This document shows positions 1 to 7,158 of a stretch of 32,046 nucleotides of DNA, in pieces. The number at the start of each line of letters is the position of its first letter. The stretch's first letter is position 1. The notes under the pieces were generated by a model. It had not been told where the DNA came from. It ran no database searches and saw only the letters and a list, made by a program, of their open reading frames with translations. The translations under genes were made by a program, and so were the position numbers. Source of the DNA: Zavarzinella formosa DSM 19928 (GTDB taxonomy: Bacteria > Planctomycetota > Planctomycetia > Gemmatales > Gemmataceae); NCBI RefSeq assembly GCF_000255705.1, contig NZ_JH636439.1:1777429-1809474 (forward strand), read 5' to 3'.

Positions 1-92
1 GGGCGGCTGAAATAATTTGCCAAATAATTCTGGTGTTGAAAGGAAAAATCTCTTAGGCTCAAGACTTACTTAAGGGAAAGGAGTCCCACATC

Positions 93-317
93 ATGAAAAT
101 CATCAATGTGAACCGCGAAGAAATCCGGCTTCACAGCATCGCCGATTTGGCCAAAGCCGTTGGAAAACCACTGACAAATGTGTGGTATGCCATCAGGCAA
201 ACCAGAGCAGTTGCTGCCCCAGACTATCGCTGGGGAAACCGCGACTATTACACTGACCAGCAATACGCGACAGCACTCGCGGCTTTTCGGCAATCGGCCA
301 CTGCCACATCTGATTAA
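93..317 (+). CDS. Small MerR/AlpA-like DNA-binding protein
   Basis: This 74-residue protein is probably a DNA-binding regulator or excisionase-like factor of a mobile element. Residues 15-36 form a predicted helix-turn-helix (SIADLAKAVGKPLTNVWYAI). Residues 38-55 look like a wing, with the aromatic run YRWGNRDYYT, and a short closing helix follows. This layout is typical of AlpA/HTH_17 winged helices. The ATG is preceded by a strong Shine-Dalgarno sequence (GGAAAGGAG at about 75-83). The gene lies 95 bp upstream of a primase-polymerase gene in the same direction, the usual place for an AlpA-like regulator in integrative elements and phage satellites. The fold call rests on pattern only, and the exact role (excisionase or transcription factor) is inferred. 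Confidence 0.6.
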   Translation: MKIINVNREEIRLHSIADLAKAVGKPLTNVWYAIRQTRAVAAPDYRWGNRDYYTDQQYATALAAFRQSATATSD

Positions 318-342
318 ATCAGCCGAATTTCAACAACAAAAA

Positions 343-373
343 AGGCGGTCGAGGGTAGCTGCCCCGACCGCCT
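343..373. terminator. Strong hairpin between the regulator and primase genes
   Basis: AGGCGGTCG (343-351) pairs perfectly with CGACCGCCT (365-373). An inner GGG/CCC pair follows after one bulged A, leaving a six-base loop. On the plus strand no T-run follows. On the minus strand the hairpin is followed by TTTTTGTTGTTG, so it would be an intrinsic terminator for leftward transcription. On the plus strand it may act as an attenuator ahead of the primase gene. Confidence 0.5.
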
Positions 374-412
374 AACTAATTTCACACACCCACGCGAAAG
401 GTGCTCACTATT

Positions 413-2404
413 ATGGTAGCCTCAGTTGACCAAAACCTCCAGCCGATTTCCCGGCCTGTCCCCCTGCCTGTCATCCTCGAAAACATCCCGGAGACCCTGA
501 AAAAACTCCGTCGATGGGTTGTCTGGCGATACGAGTATCGAGGGACACGCTGGACGAAAGTTCTCTATGACCCCCATCGGATATATGAGATGGTGGAGCA
601 CAAAGGGGCATCATCGACGAACCCGCAAACTTGGGGATCGTTTGAACAAGTCGCGGCCATCTACCGCGATTCTCGGGTCGGCATGGACGGGATCGGGTTC
701 GTCCTGACCGCCCCGGACGGAATCGTCGGTATTGACCTCGATCACAGCAAGGGCACCCGATTGGAGGAAAATTTCCTCATGATCCCAACATATGCGGAGC
801 GGTCGCCAAGCGGCAAAGGGCTCCGGATGATTGGGCTTGGGAAACTCCCAAAAAACAAGGGCCTTAAACGGCACGAAATTGAGATTTACAGCACCGGCAG
901 ATATCTCACCCTCACCGGACACATCATCCCCGGCCACGCCAACGAAGTGATCGAAATCCAGAGGCAAACCGACATTATTGTCGAGCGGCTGGCACCTCCG
1001 CCAGCCGTGGATGAGACCGACAATCCAGATGAACGACCAACGCTTGATCTGGGCGACGAGGAAATCCTCGATCTGGCCCGTGCCCACGACCGCTCCGGTC
1101 GCTTCGCGGCCCTGTTCGATTGTGATGAAAAAATCCTTGAAAAGAAGGCCGACGGAAGCGTGGACATGAGCCGCGCTCATGCGGCTTTGTGCGTGAAACT
1201 CGCGTTTTATACCCGAGATCCGGACCAGATTGCCCGCCTCGTCGGGGCCTCCGCGCTCGGAGAATATTACAAATGGCAAGGCGAAAAATACAGAGAACGG
1301 ACCATCAGTTTCGCCTTGAACGCTCAAAACGAAATGTATCGGCCCGCAGGTGAAGGCTTTTCCGATCATGAGGTCGCGAGCGTCGTCGGGACATGGCCAG
1401 AGATGACGGTCACTGTCACGGTGTCCGTCACAGAGGCGACAAGTGACCTGCTGACGTGGGATCAGCTTAAAAAGAAGGCAGCCGAACAACAGGACCGTTG
1501 GATCGTAAAGGACATTCTTGAGCCGGGGACATCAACGGTATTGTCTGGGCTTCCGTTCAGCGGAAAAACCACAGTTTTGGCCAGTCTCATGGGATGTATT
1601 GCCACTGAACGACCGTTCCTTGGCAACGACATTTCTGCTCGCTGCCCATTGCTGTTTTTGAATTGCGACCGCCTCCGAGAACGGCATATCGTCAAACGAA
1701 TTTCGCGGGCTTTCACAGATTCGTTCGAGGAGCATCGGTTTGGCGAACTGTTTTTCACGGTGGACATCCCCGCCATCCCCGCCACCATCACACCCTCCTA
1801 CCTCGACGATCTGATGGCTCGCGTCGAGAAAATGACGAGCCAAATCGGCAGCGACACCGGCTTGGTCATCATCGACCCATTACGGGCGGCATTTTTGCAG
1901 GCTGCCGATCCCGGAGCGGAAAACGACGCCTCGGCCATGACAGCGGTTCTGGCCCCTTTGCGGGCTTTGGCACGAACCAGCAATTGGTCCATTGTTGTCC
2001 CCCATCACAATGCCAAAGGCAGCAACCGTTACTCAGGTTCGGCGGCTATTGCAGGAAACTCTGATTCCGTGTGGAATCTGACCCGAGAAGAGGGCTCCAC
2101 CTCGGCCACCCTGCACATGACGACCCGCGACGGCGAAAAAACTCTCCGCTATGACGAGCGGCCTGATGGCCTTCACCTGACTGATGTCCCCGAAGCCCAT
2201 GTTGACCGGATGGCCGAGTTTTTGCGAAACATCCCGGCCAGCCCTGAGACGGCCAAGACAATGACTCAGATGTGCGAACGTCTGGCCATGTCGCGGTCGG
2301 AATGTCAGCGTCAGTTGGCATCGGCTGGTGATCAGATAGAGATCATTGGCACCGGCAAAAAGGGTGATCCCCTGCGATATCACCTCGCGATGGTGCCCAA
2401 ATGA
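413..2404 (+). CDS. Primase-polymerase with RepA-like ATPase domain (NrS-1 type replication protein)
   Basis: This is a replication-initiation protein of a mobile element, about 663 residues. Residue numbers here count from the alternative GTG at 401. Residues about 35-195 match the N-terminal primase-polymerase domain of the phage NrS-1 type, with the acidic catalytic motif GIDLDH (110-115), SPSGKGLRM (135-143) and EIYSTGRYLTLTGH (161-174). Residues about 255-310 resemble the helix-bundle domain of that family (AALCVKLAFYTRDPDQI, ending YRERTISFAL). Residues about 350-580 form a RecA/RepA-like ATPase with Walker A GLPFSGKT (383-390), Walker B LVIID (488-492) and VPHHNAKGS (533-541). A winged-helix-like tail closes the protein. 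I prefer the ATG at 413, because AAAGGTG (397-403) sits nine bases upstream, whereas the GTG at 401 lacks a ribosome-binding site. Context suggests replication of an integrative element or satellite. Confidence 0.85.
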   Translation: MVASVDQNLQPISRPVPLPVILENIPETLKKLRRWVVWRYEYRGTRWTKVLYDPHRIYEMVEHKGASSTNPQTWGSFEQVAAIYRDSRVGMDGIGFVLTAPDGIVGIDLDHSKGTRLEENFLMIPTYAERSPSGKGLRMIGLGKLPKNKGLKRHEIEIYSTGRYLTLTGHIIPGHANEVIEIQRQTDIIVERLAPPPAVDETDNPDERPTLDLGDEEILDLARAHDRSGRFAALFDCDEKILEKKADGSVDMSRAHAALCVKLAFYTRDPDQIARLVGASALGEYYKWQGEKYRERTISFALNAQNEMYRPAGEGFSDHEVASVVGTWPEMTVTVTVSVTEATSDLLTWDQLKKKAAEQQDRWIVKDILEPGTSTVLSGLPFSGKTTVLASLMGCIATERPFLGNDISARCPLLFLNCDRLRERHIVKRISRAFTDSFEEHRFGELFFTVDIPAIPATITPSYLDDLMARVEKMTSQIGSDTGLVIIDPLRAAFLQAADPGAENDASAMTAVLAPLRALARTSNWSIVVPHHNAKGSNRYSGSAAIAGNSDSVWNLTREEGSTSATLHMTTRDGEKTLRYDERPDGLHLTDVPEAHVDRMAEFLRNIPASPETAKTMTQMCERLAMSRSECQRQLASAGDQIEIIGTGKKGDPLRYHLAMVPK

Positions 2405-2529
2405 AGCTCCCGATCTTGCTGCCCATCACACCCAAAATGGCTGGGCAGACGCATCAAAAACCCCTTGTTTTTATGGTGTTTTATGATGCCCGAGAAATGC
2501 TGCCCCTTAAGTAAAAAATTGGGACGTAA

Positions 2530-2560
2530 CCCACACTCCAACTTAGGTTGGGGGTGTGGG
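2530..2560. repeat. Stable hairpin downstream of the primase gene
   Basis: CCCACACTCCAAC (2530-2542) is nearly complementary to the G-rich arm 2547-2560, with a four-base TTAG loop and one imperfect site in the middle. No T-run follows. It lies 126 bp after the primase stop and 51 bp before a small possible gene. It could be a processed 3' end, a replication-related structure or a mobile-element end; the sequence does not decide between these. Confidence 0.45.
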
Positions 2561-2610
2561 ATTCCTACTTCGTCCGAGCCGGATTTCTGGAATGAAAGGC
2601 AAGCAATATT

Positions 2611-2745
2611 GTGGAAGACCTTAGTTTAGACGGAATTACCCCCGCCGACTGGTTAGAAATGCTGGAGGTGGCGTGGAACGGTGATGTGATGGATGGGGAC
2701 AACAACGTGCTCGACCGTGCCAATTGGCTGCTCGAAGGTTTCTAA
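2611..2745 (+). CDS. Possible 44-residue acidic small protein
   Basis: A short open frame starts at GTG 2611 and ends with tandem TAA TAA. It would encode a 44-residue, strongly acidic and tryptophan-rich peptide (motifs ITPADWLEMLEVAW and LDRANWLLEGF). GAAAGG at 2594-2599 could serve as ribosome-binding site, eleven bases upstream. The two similar W-containing amphipathic segments and the double stop favour a real gene. I recognise no family. It sits between the primase and the recombinase in the same orientation, so it may be element cargo or a small regulator. The short length keeps confidence low. Confidence 0.35.
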   Translation: MEDLSLDGITPADWLEMLEVAWNGDVMDGDNNVLDRANWLLEGF

Positions 2746-3371
2746 TAATCATCACCAAACTAGTGGTCATTGTAATCATTTGGCGCGGCCTAAGTAAAGC
2801 AGACTTGTACGGAGTTTTGCGGGGATTGAAGGTGGTGCTGTGGTCAAAGGTAATTCCCGTCGCCCGATCCATCGCCCCGCAAATCGCCGTCCCGCCCCGT
2901 TCCCGCCCGCGATAGCCCCGCTTGCCCATCGCCGCCAGCCCTTGCCAGCGGCCCGCTGAGCCGCTGGCTGTTCGGTTAATAGTTATGTGCCGCTGAACAG
3001 CAGGAGCCCCGACAATTTCCGGGGCAATCACCGGCCTGAATGCGCCCTCAAAACTCTTTAGTTTTTCTGTACAGCCTGACGGTGGGCTGGTGATGGCCGA
3101 GGTGGTGTGGATGGGGGGAGGGAGAAATTCCCGGCGCGAGGCTCTTGGCACCGGCCCTCCTCCCGACCCACAATAAGATCCCAAAAATCGGCTGTTAATA
3201 ACCCTTTCGGCCCTTCCAATTTTTGCCCCAATTTTCGGGGCCTTATTAACGCTGGCTGGAAACTGCTTTTGGCCCTTTTGATGTGTCCAGAAAATTGACT
3301 AGCCGATTAACTGGACAGTCGGCCTGATGACCTGTAGATCGTAGTCGGGTAGGTCAATTTGAGGGGAAAAC
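2746..3371. other. Gene-poor, hairpin-rich stretch upstream of the recombinase
   Basis: I see no convincing coding frame here: the longest open frames have no recognisable domain and run across the hairpins. The stretch holds three dyads: GCCAGCGGC/GCCGCTGGC (2944-2968, seven-base loop), GCCCCG/CGGGGC (3006-3025) and GCCCC/GGGGC (3225-3241). A fourth spaced dyad (3284-3317) is listed separately. A replication origin, a non-coding RNA or regulatory DNA for the recombinase are all possible. Confidence 0.4.
3284..3317. promoter_or_regulatory. Candidate recombinase binding or crossover (res-like) site
   Basis: TGTCCAG (3284-3290) and CTGGACA (3311-3317) are perfect inverted arms around a 20-base AT-rich spacer, a 34-bp dyad in total. 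Resolvase sites of the Tn3/gamma-delta group use TGTC-beginning inverted half-sites of about this span, placed just upstream of the recombinase gene, as here (54 bp before the start at 3372). No clear second or third subsite is visible, so an operator for the gene is an equal alternative. Confidence 0.3.
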
Positions 3372-3968
3372 GTGTATCGGATCTACGAACGGGTTTCGAC
3401 AAAGAACCAAAATTGCGATTCTCAGCGGCCTGATCTGGATGCCTTTGCCAAGGGCAAGCAGTCCAAAACTTACACCGACCGAGGCTTCTCCGGGAAATCA
3501 ATGGTCCGTCCCGGCTTTGGCAAACTGCTGAAGGATCTCAGGAAGGGCGATGTGTTGGTTGTTTGGCGGCTGGATCGGCTTGGGCGAACCGCGAAGGGCT
3601 TGGTCACGCTGATTGACGATTTAAGGGAGAAAGGAGCGTATCTGATCAGTCTCAAGGACGGAATCGACACCTCATCTCAGTCGGCCACCCAGAACTTGTT
3701 GCTGAATGTCCTGATCTCGGTGGCGGTTTTTGAGACGGAGGTTCGCGGGGAAAGGGTGGCGGCAGGGATTGCGGCGAAGCGGGCGCGGGGTGAAAAGTGG
3801 GGCGGGGGCAGGCCAAAGGGAAGCCATCACAAGCTGACCCCGGAGGTGTTAAAGACTTTGAAAGCCATGAAATCGGCTGGTGACTCCCCGACCGCCATGT
3901 CTCGCGTCCTGAACATGAGCAGAACAACGATCTATGAAGGTTTGAATCTGCTTGCAGAGCATTCGTGA
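3372..3968 (+). CDS. Serine recombinase (resolvase/invertase family)
   Basis: This 198-residue site-specific recombinase catalyses strand exchange through a 5'-phosphoserine intermediate. The catalytic serine is Ser9 in YERVST. The active-site arginines sit in VVWRLDRLGR (Arg66, Arg69, Arg72). The long E helix follows around LLNVLISVAVFETEVRGERV (about 110-129). A C-terminal helix-turn-helix at about 172-191 (SPTAMSRVLNMSRTTIYEGL) gives DNA binding. Length and domain order match small resolvases and invertases rather than large serine integrases. The start is GTG with GAGGGG at 3361-3366. It ends 22 bp before a miniature inverted-repeat element and converges on the PIN-nuclease gene. It may resolve or invert parts of the island; it is less likely to be a tRNA-targeting integrase. 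Confidence 0.9.
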   Translation: MYRIYERVSTKNQNCDSQRPDLDAFAKGKQSKTYTDRGFSGKSMVRPGFGKLLKDLRKGDVLVVWRLDRLGRTAKGLVTLIDDLREKGAYLISLKDGIDTSSQSATQNLLLNVLISVAVFETEVRGERVAAGIAAKRARGEKWGGGRPKGSHHKLTPEVLKTLKAMKSAGDSPTAMSRVLNMSRTTIYEGLNLLAEHS

Positions 3969-3989
3969 ATTTCTTCATTCTGCTTTCGC

Positions 3990-4091
3990 TAGAGCGGTTC
4001 TCAAGTGGGTGTAGCGGACAATGAATCGACAACGTTGTTGCGGCAGATGTTTCGAGAGGACGCCCGCTACACCCATTCGAGAACCGCTCTA
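3990..4091. mobile_element. 98-bp miniature inverted-repeat element flanked by TA
   Basis: Two 27-base arms (3991-4017 and 4064-4090) are inverted copies. Both carry AGAGCGGTTCTC and GGGTGTAGCGG and differ only within the four-base block between them (AAGT versus GAAT). The arms are separated by 46 bp with no coding capacity. Each end abuts a TA dinucleotide (3990-3991 and 4090-4091), the target duplication expected of IS630/Tc1-mariner-type elements. This is therefore probably a non-autonomous MITE mobilised by an IS630-like transposase elsewhere in the genome. The right-hand TA is part of the stop codon of the PIN-nuclease gene. Family assignment is inference. Confidence 0.7.
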
Positions 4092-5474
4092 AAAACCCGC
4101 TTCGGAAATAGCCACTCCATTCACATTCGTTTTCGCGACAGTGCCTTCTTCAGTAGCCTTTATTAATGCCCATGCTTTGGCTGTTTCTGCTTCTGATTCC
4201 TCTCGCCTCATCGCAGCTTCGACTTCAGAGGCTCTAAGCATGACTTTTTCTTTATCGCTCATCAAACTCCTTTGTAGTCTCATACCGGCTGCTGCTTCCA
4301 ACTCTCTTCTTAATCGATGTTCTTTATTCATCGTCCTTCTTAATTCGCTCTCAGTAACTGCAATTTGAGATTTGGCATACACGGCCTTCTCCTCCCAATT
4401 TCTTAGAACGTCTGCCGCTGCGCTTGTCGAATCTCTCATAAAGGCATCTTTGGCCTCACTCATTCTTGGAAAAGCTTGCGCTGACTCAGCTACCCAATAA
4501 TCCAATGATTGCCTCAATGATTCGATTTGTGTTTTTAGACTTGCAATCTTTTCAAGAGTCCGATTTTCCCAAGCAAATTCTTCTTCGCGTGAATGTCTTT
4601 TTTCTGTTTCTAATACTGCTTTTTGCTTGCCAACTGCTCGAACTTCATCGATCAATTCTTTTGGCTCATTCTGTTTCAGAAACTTGGATGCATATGTCAA
4701 AAATGCCTCTGTCTTAAAAATGAAGCAGCGGACACCGGCTCTCTGGTGCATCTCTTCAATTAGTTCAGGTCGAGGTCGGTTGCGGCCTTTGTCCTTTTCC
4801 CACCAATCTTCTTTGTTATCTTCCAGCACGAAGATCACTGTTTTCTTTTTCTCAATCGCGTAAGCGATCAGTTGGAGCCACATGATCGCGTCCCCGTATT
4901 TGCGATCCTCTGGTTTCTTGGCATCTTTGAAGCCGGGTGGAATTTCTTTCTCGAACCTGATCTTGCAATCTTCAATCAGTTTCTTGTGTTCTTCCTCCGT
5001 GAATTTCGAGCCAATCTGGCCTTTGAAAATCTCATCAATCGCATCGAAAACCGCGTGATTGTGGGTTTGATCAATGTGTTTGGCTTTCAGTTCAGCAACA
5101 TCCTTTTCGATTTCTTTGCTGATTTCCTCAAACCGTTTCTGATACTTTTCGAGCGGGAATGGCGAATGACGCCTGATTTTGCCTTGGAAAGGAGAAACCA
5201 TCTTGTCGAATTCGGTTTTCAAATCGTCATAGATGTTCGCCTGATCTTGAATGACATTGAGGCGGTTCCTCATGAATTCCAAGGCGGCTTGATGAGTGAG
5301 CCACAAACGGCCCTTCAAATCTTTCAAAGTCTTGACGAACTTGTCGGCCATGTCATGATTGAGTCGATGCAAGTCCAGCAAGATGTTTGCATCGAATGAG
5401 ATGATCGCGTCCTTGAATGCTTCGATGATTTCAGCTTCAGTTGGGATCACGTAGCCGGGAAACATATCTCTCAT
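4089..5474 (-). CDS. PIN-like domain nuclease with coiled-coil tail (PIN_8/DUF4935 type)
   Basis: This 461-residue protein is probably an RNase. Residues about 20-265 fit the PIN-like domain of the PIN_8/DUF4935 type. The acidic residues expected at the metal site are visible: Asp28 in ISFDANILLDLHR, Glu66 in LTHQAALEFMRNR, Asp195 in KYGDAIMWL, and Asp219/Asp223 in VLEDNKEDWW. A charged helical insert (about 85-175) and a long C-terminal coiled coil (about 275-430, many E/K/R) follow the pattern of abortive-infection nucleases. It is the last gene of a minus-strand set with two AbiTii-like genes and a small peptide, 75 bp after the peptide stop. The ribosome-binding site is weak; Met4 is an alternative start. 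The TAG stop coincides with the edge of a MITE. Confidence 0.75.
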   Translation of the reverse strand: MRDMFPGYVIPTEAEIIEAFKDAIISFDANILLDLHRLNHDMADKFVKTLKDLKGRLWLTHQAALEFMRNRLNVIQDQANIYDDLKTEFDKMVSPFQGKIRRHSPFPLEKYQKRFEEISKEIEKDVAELKAKHIDQTHNHAVFDAIDEIFKGQIGSKFTEEEHKKLIEDCKIRFEKEIPPGFKDAKKPEDRKYGDAIMWLQLIAYAIEKKKTVIFVLEDNKEDWWEKDKGRNRPRPELIEEMHQRAGVRCFIFKTEAFLTYASKFLKQNEPKELIDEVRAVGKQKAVLETEKRHSREEEFAWENRTLEKIASLKTQIESLRQSLDYWVAESAQAFPRMSEAKDAFMRDSTSAAADVLRNWEEKAVYAKSQIAVTESELRRTMNKEHRLRRELEAAAGMRLQRSLMSDKEKVMLRASEVEAAMRREESEAETAKAWALIKATEEGTVAKTNVNGVAISEAGF

Positions 5475-5549
5475 GGCATGGGCTCGGCGAGATTGTGGTG
5501 AGTCTGATGGACATTTTACTGGACGCTTTGGCTTCGTCTCCGGTTCGCT

Positions 5550-5774
5550 TTATCCAAAACATGTTTTCCACCAACCCTTGACCTTCTCCCAGAGTTTTCC
5601 CCAGATAGACGGTTGCTCTGACGGGGCGACTTGAACCTTGTTGTTAGTCCCGGCTGTCTGAACGGCATCGTTTCCAGACACGACTACTGGGGCCGAATTT
5701 CCGGTGATCTTGTAGTTGTCTCCAGTGTCGTTGACCTGTTCGATCTTGGAGTTCTGAATGTTGAACTCAGCCAT
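5550..5774 (-). CDS. 74-residue peptide: AbiTii-tail motif plus Trp/Lys-rich amphipathic helix
   Basis: Residues 4-23 (FNIQNSKIEQVNDTGDNYKI) repeat the motif that ends both AbiTii-like proteins encoded upstream (FNISNSQIEQLNNMGNN and FNITESNIGQLNNMGAN). Residues 24-54 are polar, N/V/T-rich and low in complexity. Residues 55-74 (PSIWGKLWEKVKGWWKTCFG) form a cationic amphipathic helix: I/W, L/W, V, WW and CF fall on one face and lysines on the other. Such a helix could bind membranes. The ATG overlaps the end of the preceding gene by eight bases, with AAGGGG eight bases upstream, which indicates translational coupling. I know no named family. A role as effector or partner of the AbiTii proteins is inference. 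Confidence 0.7.
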   Translation of the reverse strand: MAEFNIQNSKIEQVNDTGDNYKITGNSAPVVVSGNDAVQTAGTNNKVQVAPSEQPSIWGKLWEKVKGWWKTCFG

Positions 5775-6429
5775 TAAGTTTCCCCTTAACGTTGTTGCCC
5801 ATGTTGTTCAACTGCTCGATTTGGGAGTTGCTGATGTTGAACGTGATGGAATGGGCGAGCAGACGCTCGTTGTCATTGAAAGTCATGTCATCTCCACGGA
5901 CACCACGCCTTTCCAACTCGCATGCCCAGTCAAGAATTTTGTCCTTGACGGCATCAGGGATGGCTTTGATTTGGGCAGTATTCAGTTTGAACATGAATGT
6001 GACCTGATGAGCAAAGTACGGATGAAGAGTTTTCCGAAATCTGTTGCAAAGGCCATTGTCAGCTAGTTGCTCGTAAATTCCCATTTTCTTGCTTAACAGA
6101 TCTTCAATATGGGCAACAATTCCGCTCATTGGATCTGCTGCCACGCGGTCGGCAGAGTAACCTCCGGGATAGTCCATTATACCATTGCCGGTCATGCCCA
6201 TCCCGACCGGGATCGGACCGTTTGAGTTAAACACCAGAACGCCCTTCACCTTTCGATAACTCGGAACATCTTGTCCTTCGGCATACCCATTCTGTTCGGC
6301 TTTAAGCCATTCGTCAATTTCGTTCACCCCCAGCTTCGACGCCAGCCGTCGAGCCTTTCGGAGAACAGTGAGAACGTCGTCTCGTTCCGCGCTGCTTTGC
6401 AACTCATTCACAAGGTTAGTGTTACCCAC
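5767..6429 (-). CDS. AbiTii-like protein, copy B
   Basis: This 220-residue protein resembles AbiTii-domain proteins, a family linked to abortive phage infection with an unknown molecular activity. Recognisable segments are LVNELQSSAERDDV (5-18), VLRKARRLASKLGVNEIDEWL (22-42) and YRKVKG (57-62). A conserved helical part, HPYFAHQVTFMFKLNTAQIK to LDWACELE, lies at about 134-170. The protein closes with ITFNISNSQIEQLNNMGNN (195-213), a predicted beta-rich tail shared with its neighbours. It is a tandem paralogue of the gene just upstream (copy A). The start is GTG, with AAAGGAG lying inside the end of copy A, so the two are translationally coupled. No catalytic motif is visible. It may be a scaffold, sensor or regulatory partner. 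Confidence 0.75.
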   Translation of the reverse strand: MGNTNLVNELQSSAERDDVLTVLRKARRLASKLGVNEIDEWLKAEQNGYAEGQDVPSYRKVKGVLVFNSNGPIPVGMGMTGNGIMDYPGGYSADRVAADPMSGIVAHIEDLLSKKMGIYEQLADNGLCNRFRKTLHPYFAHQVTFMFKLNTAQIKAIPDAVKDKILDWACELERRGVRGDDMTFNDNERLLAHSITFNISNSQIEQLNNMGNNVKGKLNG

Positions 6430-6431
6430 GC

Positions 6432-7067
6432 TCAGGCTCCTTTGTGATTTGCACCCATGTTGTTCAGTTGTCCGATATTGCTTTCCGTGATGTTGAATGT
6501 GATGTTGTGGGCGATCTGTTTCTCTCTTTCGTCAAATGAAAGAGCATCCCCCTTTATGCCAGCTTGCTCCAGACTGCACGCCCATGTCAGTACTTTATTT
6601 TTAATTCGGTCTGGTATGGCGTTAATTTGAGAGGCATTTAATTTGTACATGAAGCAAACTTGGCTGACAAATTCCGGATCTACAAAGTTTGGTAAATTCC
6701 TAGCGAGAACCGAATCAATGGGAACCCTGACAAAAACGTCCTGATTGCCTTTGATCCAGTCCATTATCGTGCTGATGGAATCACGTACTGGCAGAATGAC
6801 GTTGGGATTAAATGAAAGTTCTTGGACTCCCTTTGTGATTCGGCCAAAACCTGCCGGAATATAGCCACTGCTGTGCAAGACGAGTGATGTTGCAATTTTC
6901 CGATAGGGTGGCACCGCGAGATTAGTCGCGTACCCTTCTTGTTCAGATTGAAGCCAATCCGAAATATCGGTGAGGTTTAGTTTCGATGCCAGCCGTTGAG
7001 TTTTGCGAAGAACAACAAGAACGTCGTCTCGCTCGGCACTGATCTGCAACTCGTTGATCAGGTCCAC
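6432..7067 (-). CDS. AbiTii-like protein, copy A
   Basis: This 211-residue protein is the first gene of the four-gene minus-strand operon. Its N-terminus (LINELQISAERDDVLVVLRK) and the segments RLASKLNLTDISDWLQ and PPYRKIAT match the AbiTii-like pattern and copy B. The central region differs more, with SFNPNVILPVRDSISTIMDW at about 85-104. The C-terminal part is again shared: CFMYKLNASQINAIPDRIK, then ITFNITESNIGQLNNMGAN from residue 189. The two copies are diverged paralogues, not recent duplicates. The start is GTG with a GGGGAAA ribosome-binding site; an ATG thirteen bases upstream is out of frame. Function in defence follows from the family name only. Confidence 0.75.
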   Translation of the reverse strand: MDLINELQISAERDDVLVVLRKTQRLASKLNLTDISDWLQSEQEGYATNLAVPPYRKIATSLVLHSSGYIPAGFGRITKGVQELSFNPNVILPVRDSISTIMDWIKGNQDVFVRVPIDSVLARNLPNFVDPEFVSQVCFMYKLNASQINAIPDRIKNKVLTWACSLEQAGIKGDALSFDEREKQIAHNITFNITESNIGQLNNMGANHKGA

Positions 7068-7109
7068 TGGTTTTCCCCATCAAGGACATATGTTCACATA
7101 CTGGTCAAA

Positions 7110-7115
7110 ATTATA
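7110..7115 (-). promoter_or_regulatory. Possible -10 box for the AbiTii/PIN operon
   Basis: On the minus strand TATAAT occurs 43 bases upstream of the copy A start, inside a locally AT-rich stretch. The region 17 bases further upstream (TCCCCT) is a poor -35, so an activator or an unusual sigma factor may be needed. Position and perfect -10 sequence are the only evidence. Confidence 0.3.
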
Positions 7116-7158
7116 CTACCGTGTGCGCATTTAGGGGATGTTTGCTGACGAAAACCAA

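Noticed and set aside
611-1489. Minus-strand open frame of 292 codons
   Set aside because: It lies wholly opposite the primase-polymerase gene, has no family motifs and no start signal; an antisense shadow.
66-2514. 11-bp inverted repeat (66-76 and 2504-2514, containing CTTAAG) flanking the replication module
   Set aside because: A match of this length is expected by chance at window scale, and CTTAAG is self-palindromic; there is no target duplication.
2724-2915. Hydrophobic 63-codon plus-strand frame
   Set aside because: It overlaps the end of the candidate 44-residue gene, and its second half becomes Arg/Pro-rich GC filler.
2636-3184. Minus-strand open frame of 182 codons
   Set aside because: It crosses hairpin-rich DNA, overlaps the candidate 44-residue gene, is rich in Arg/Pro/Ser and shows no domain.
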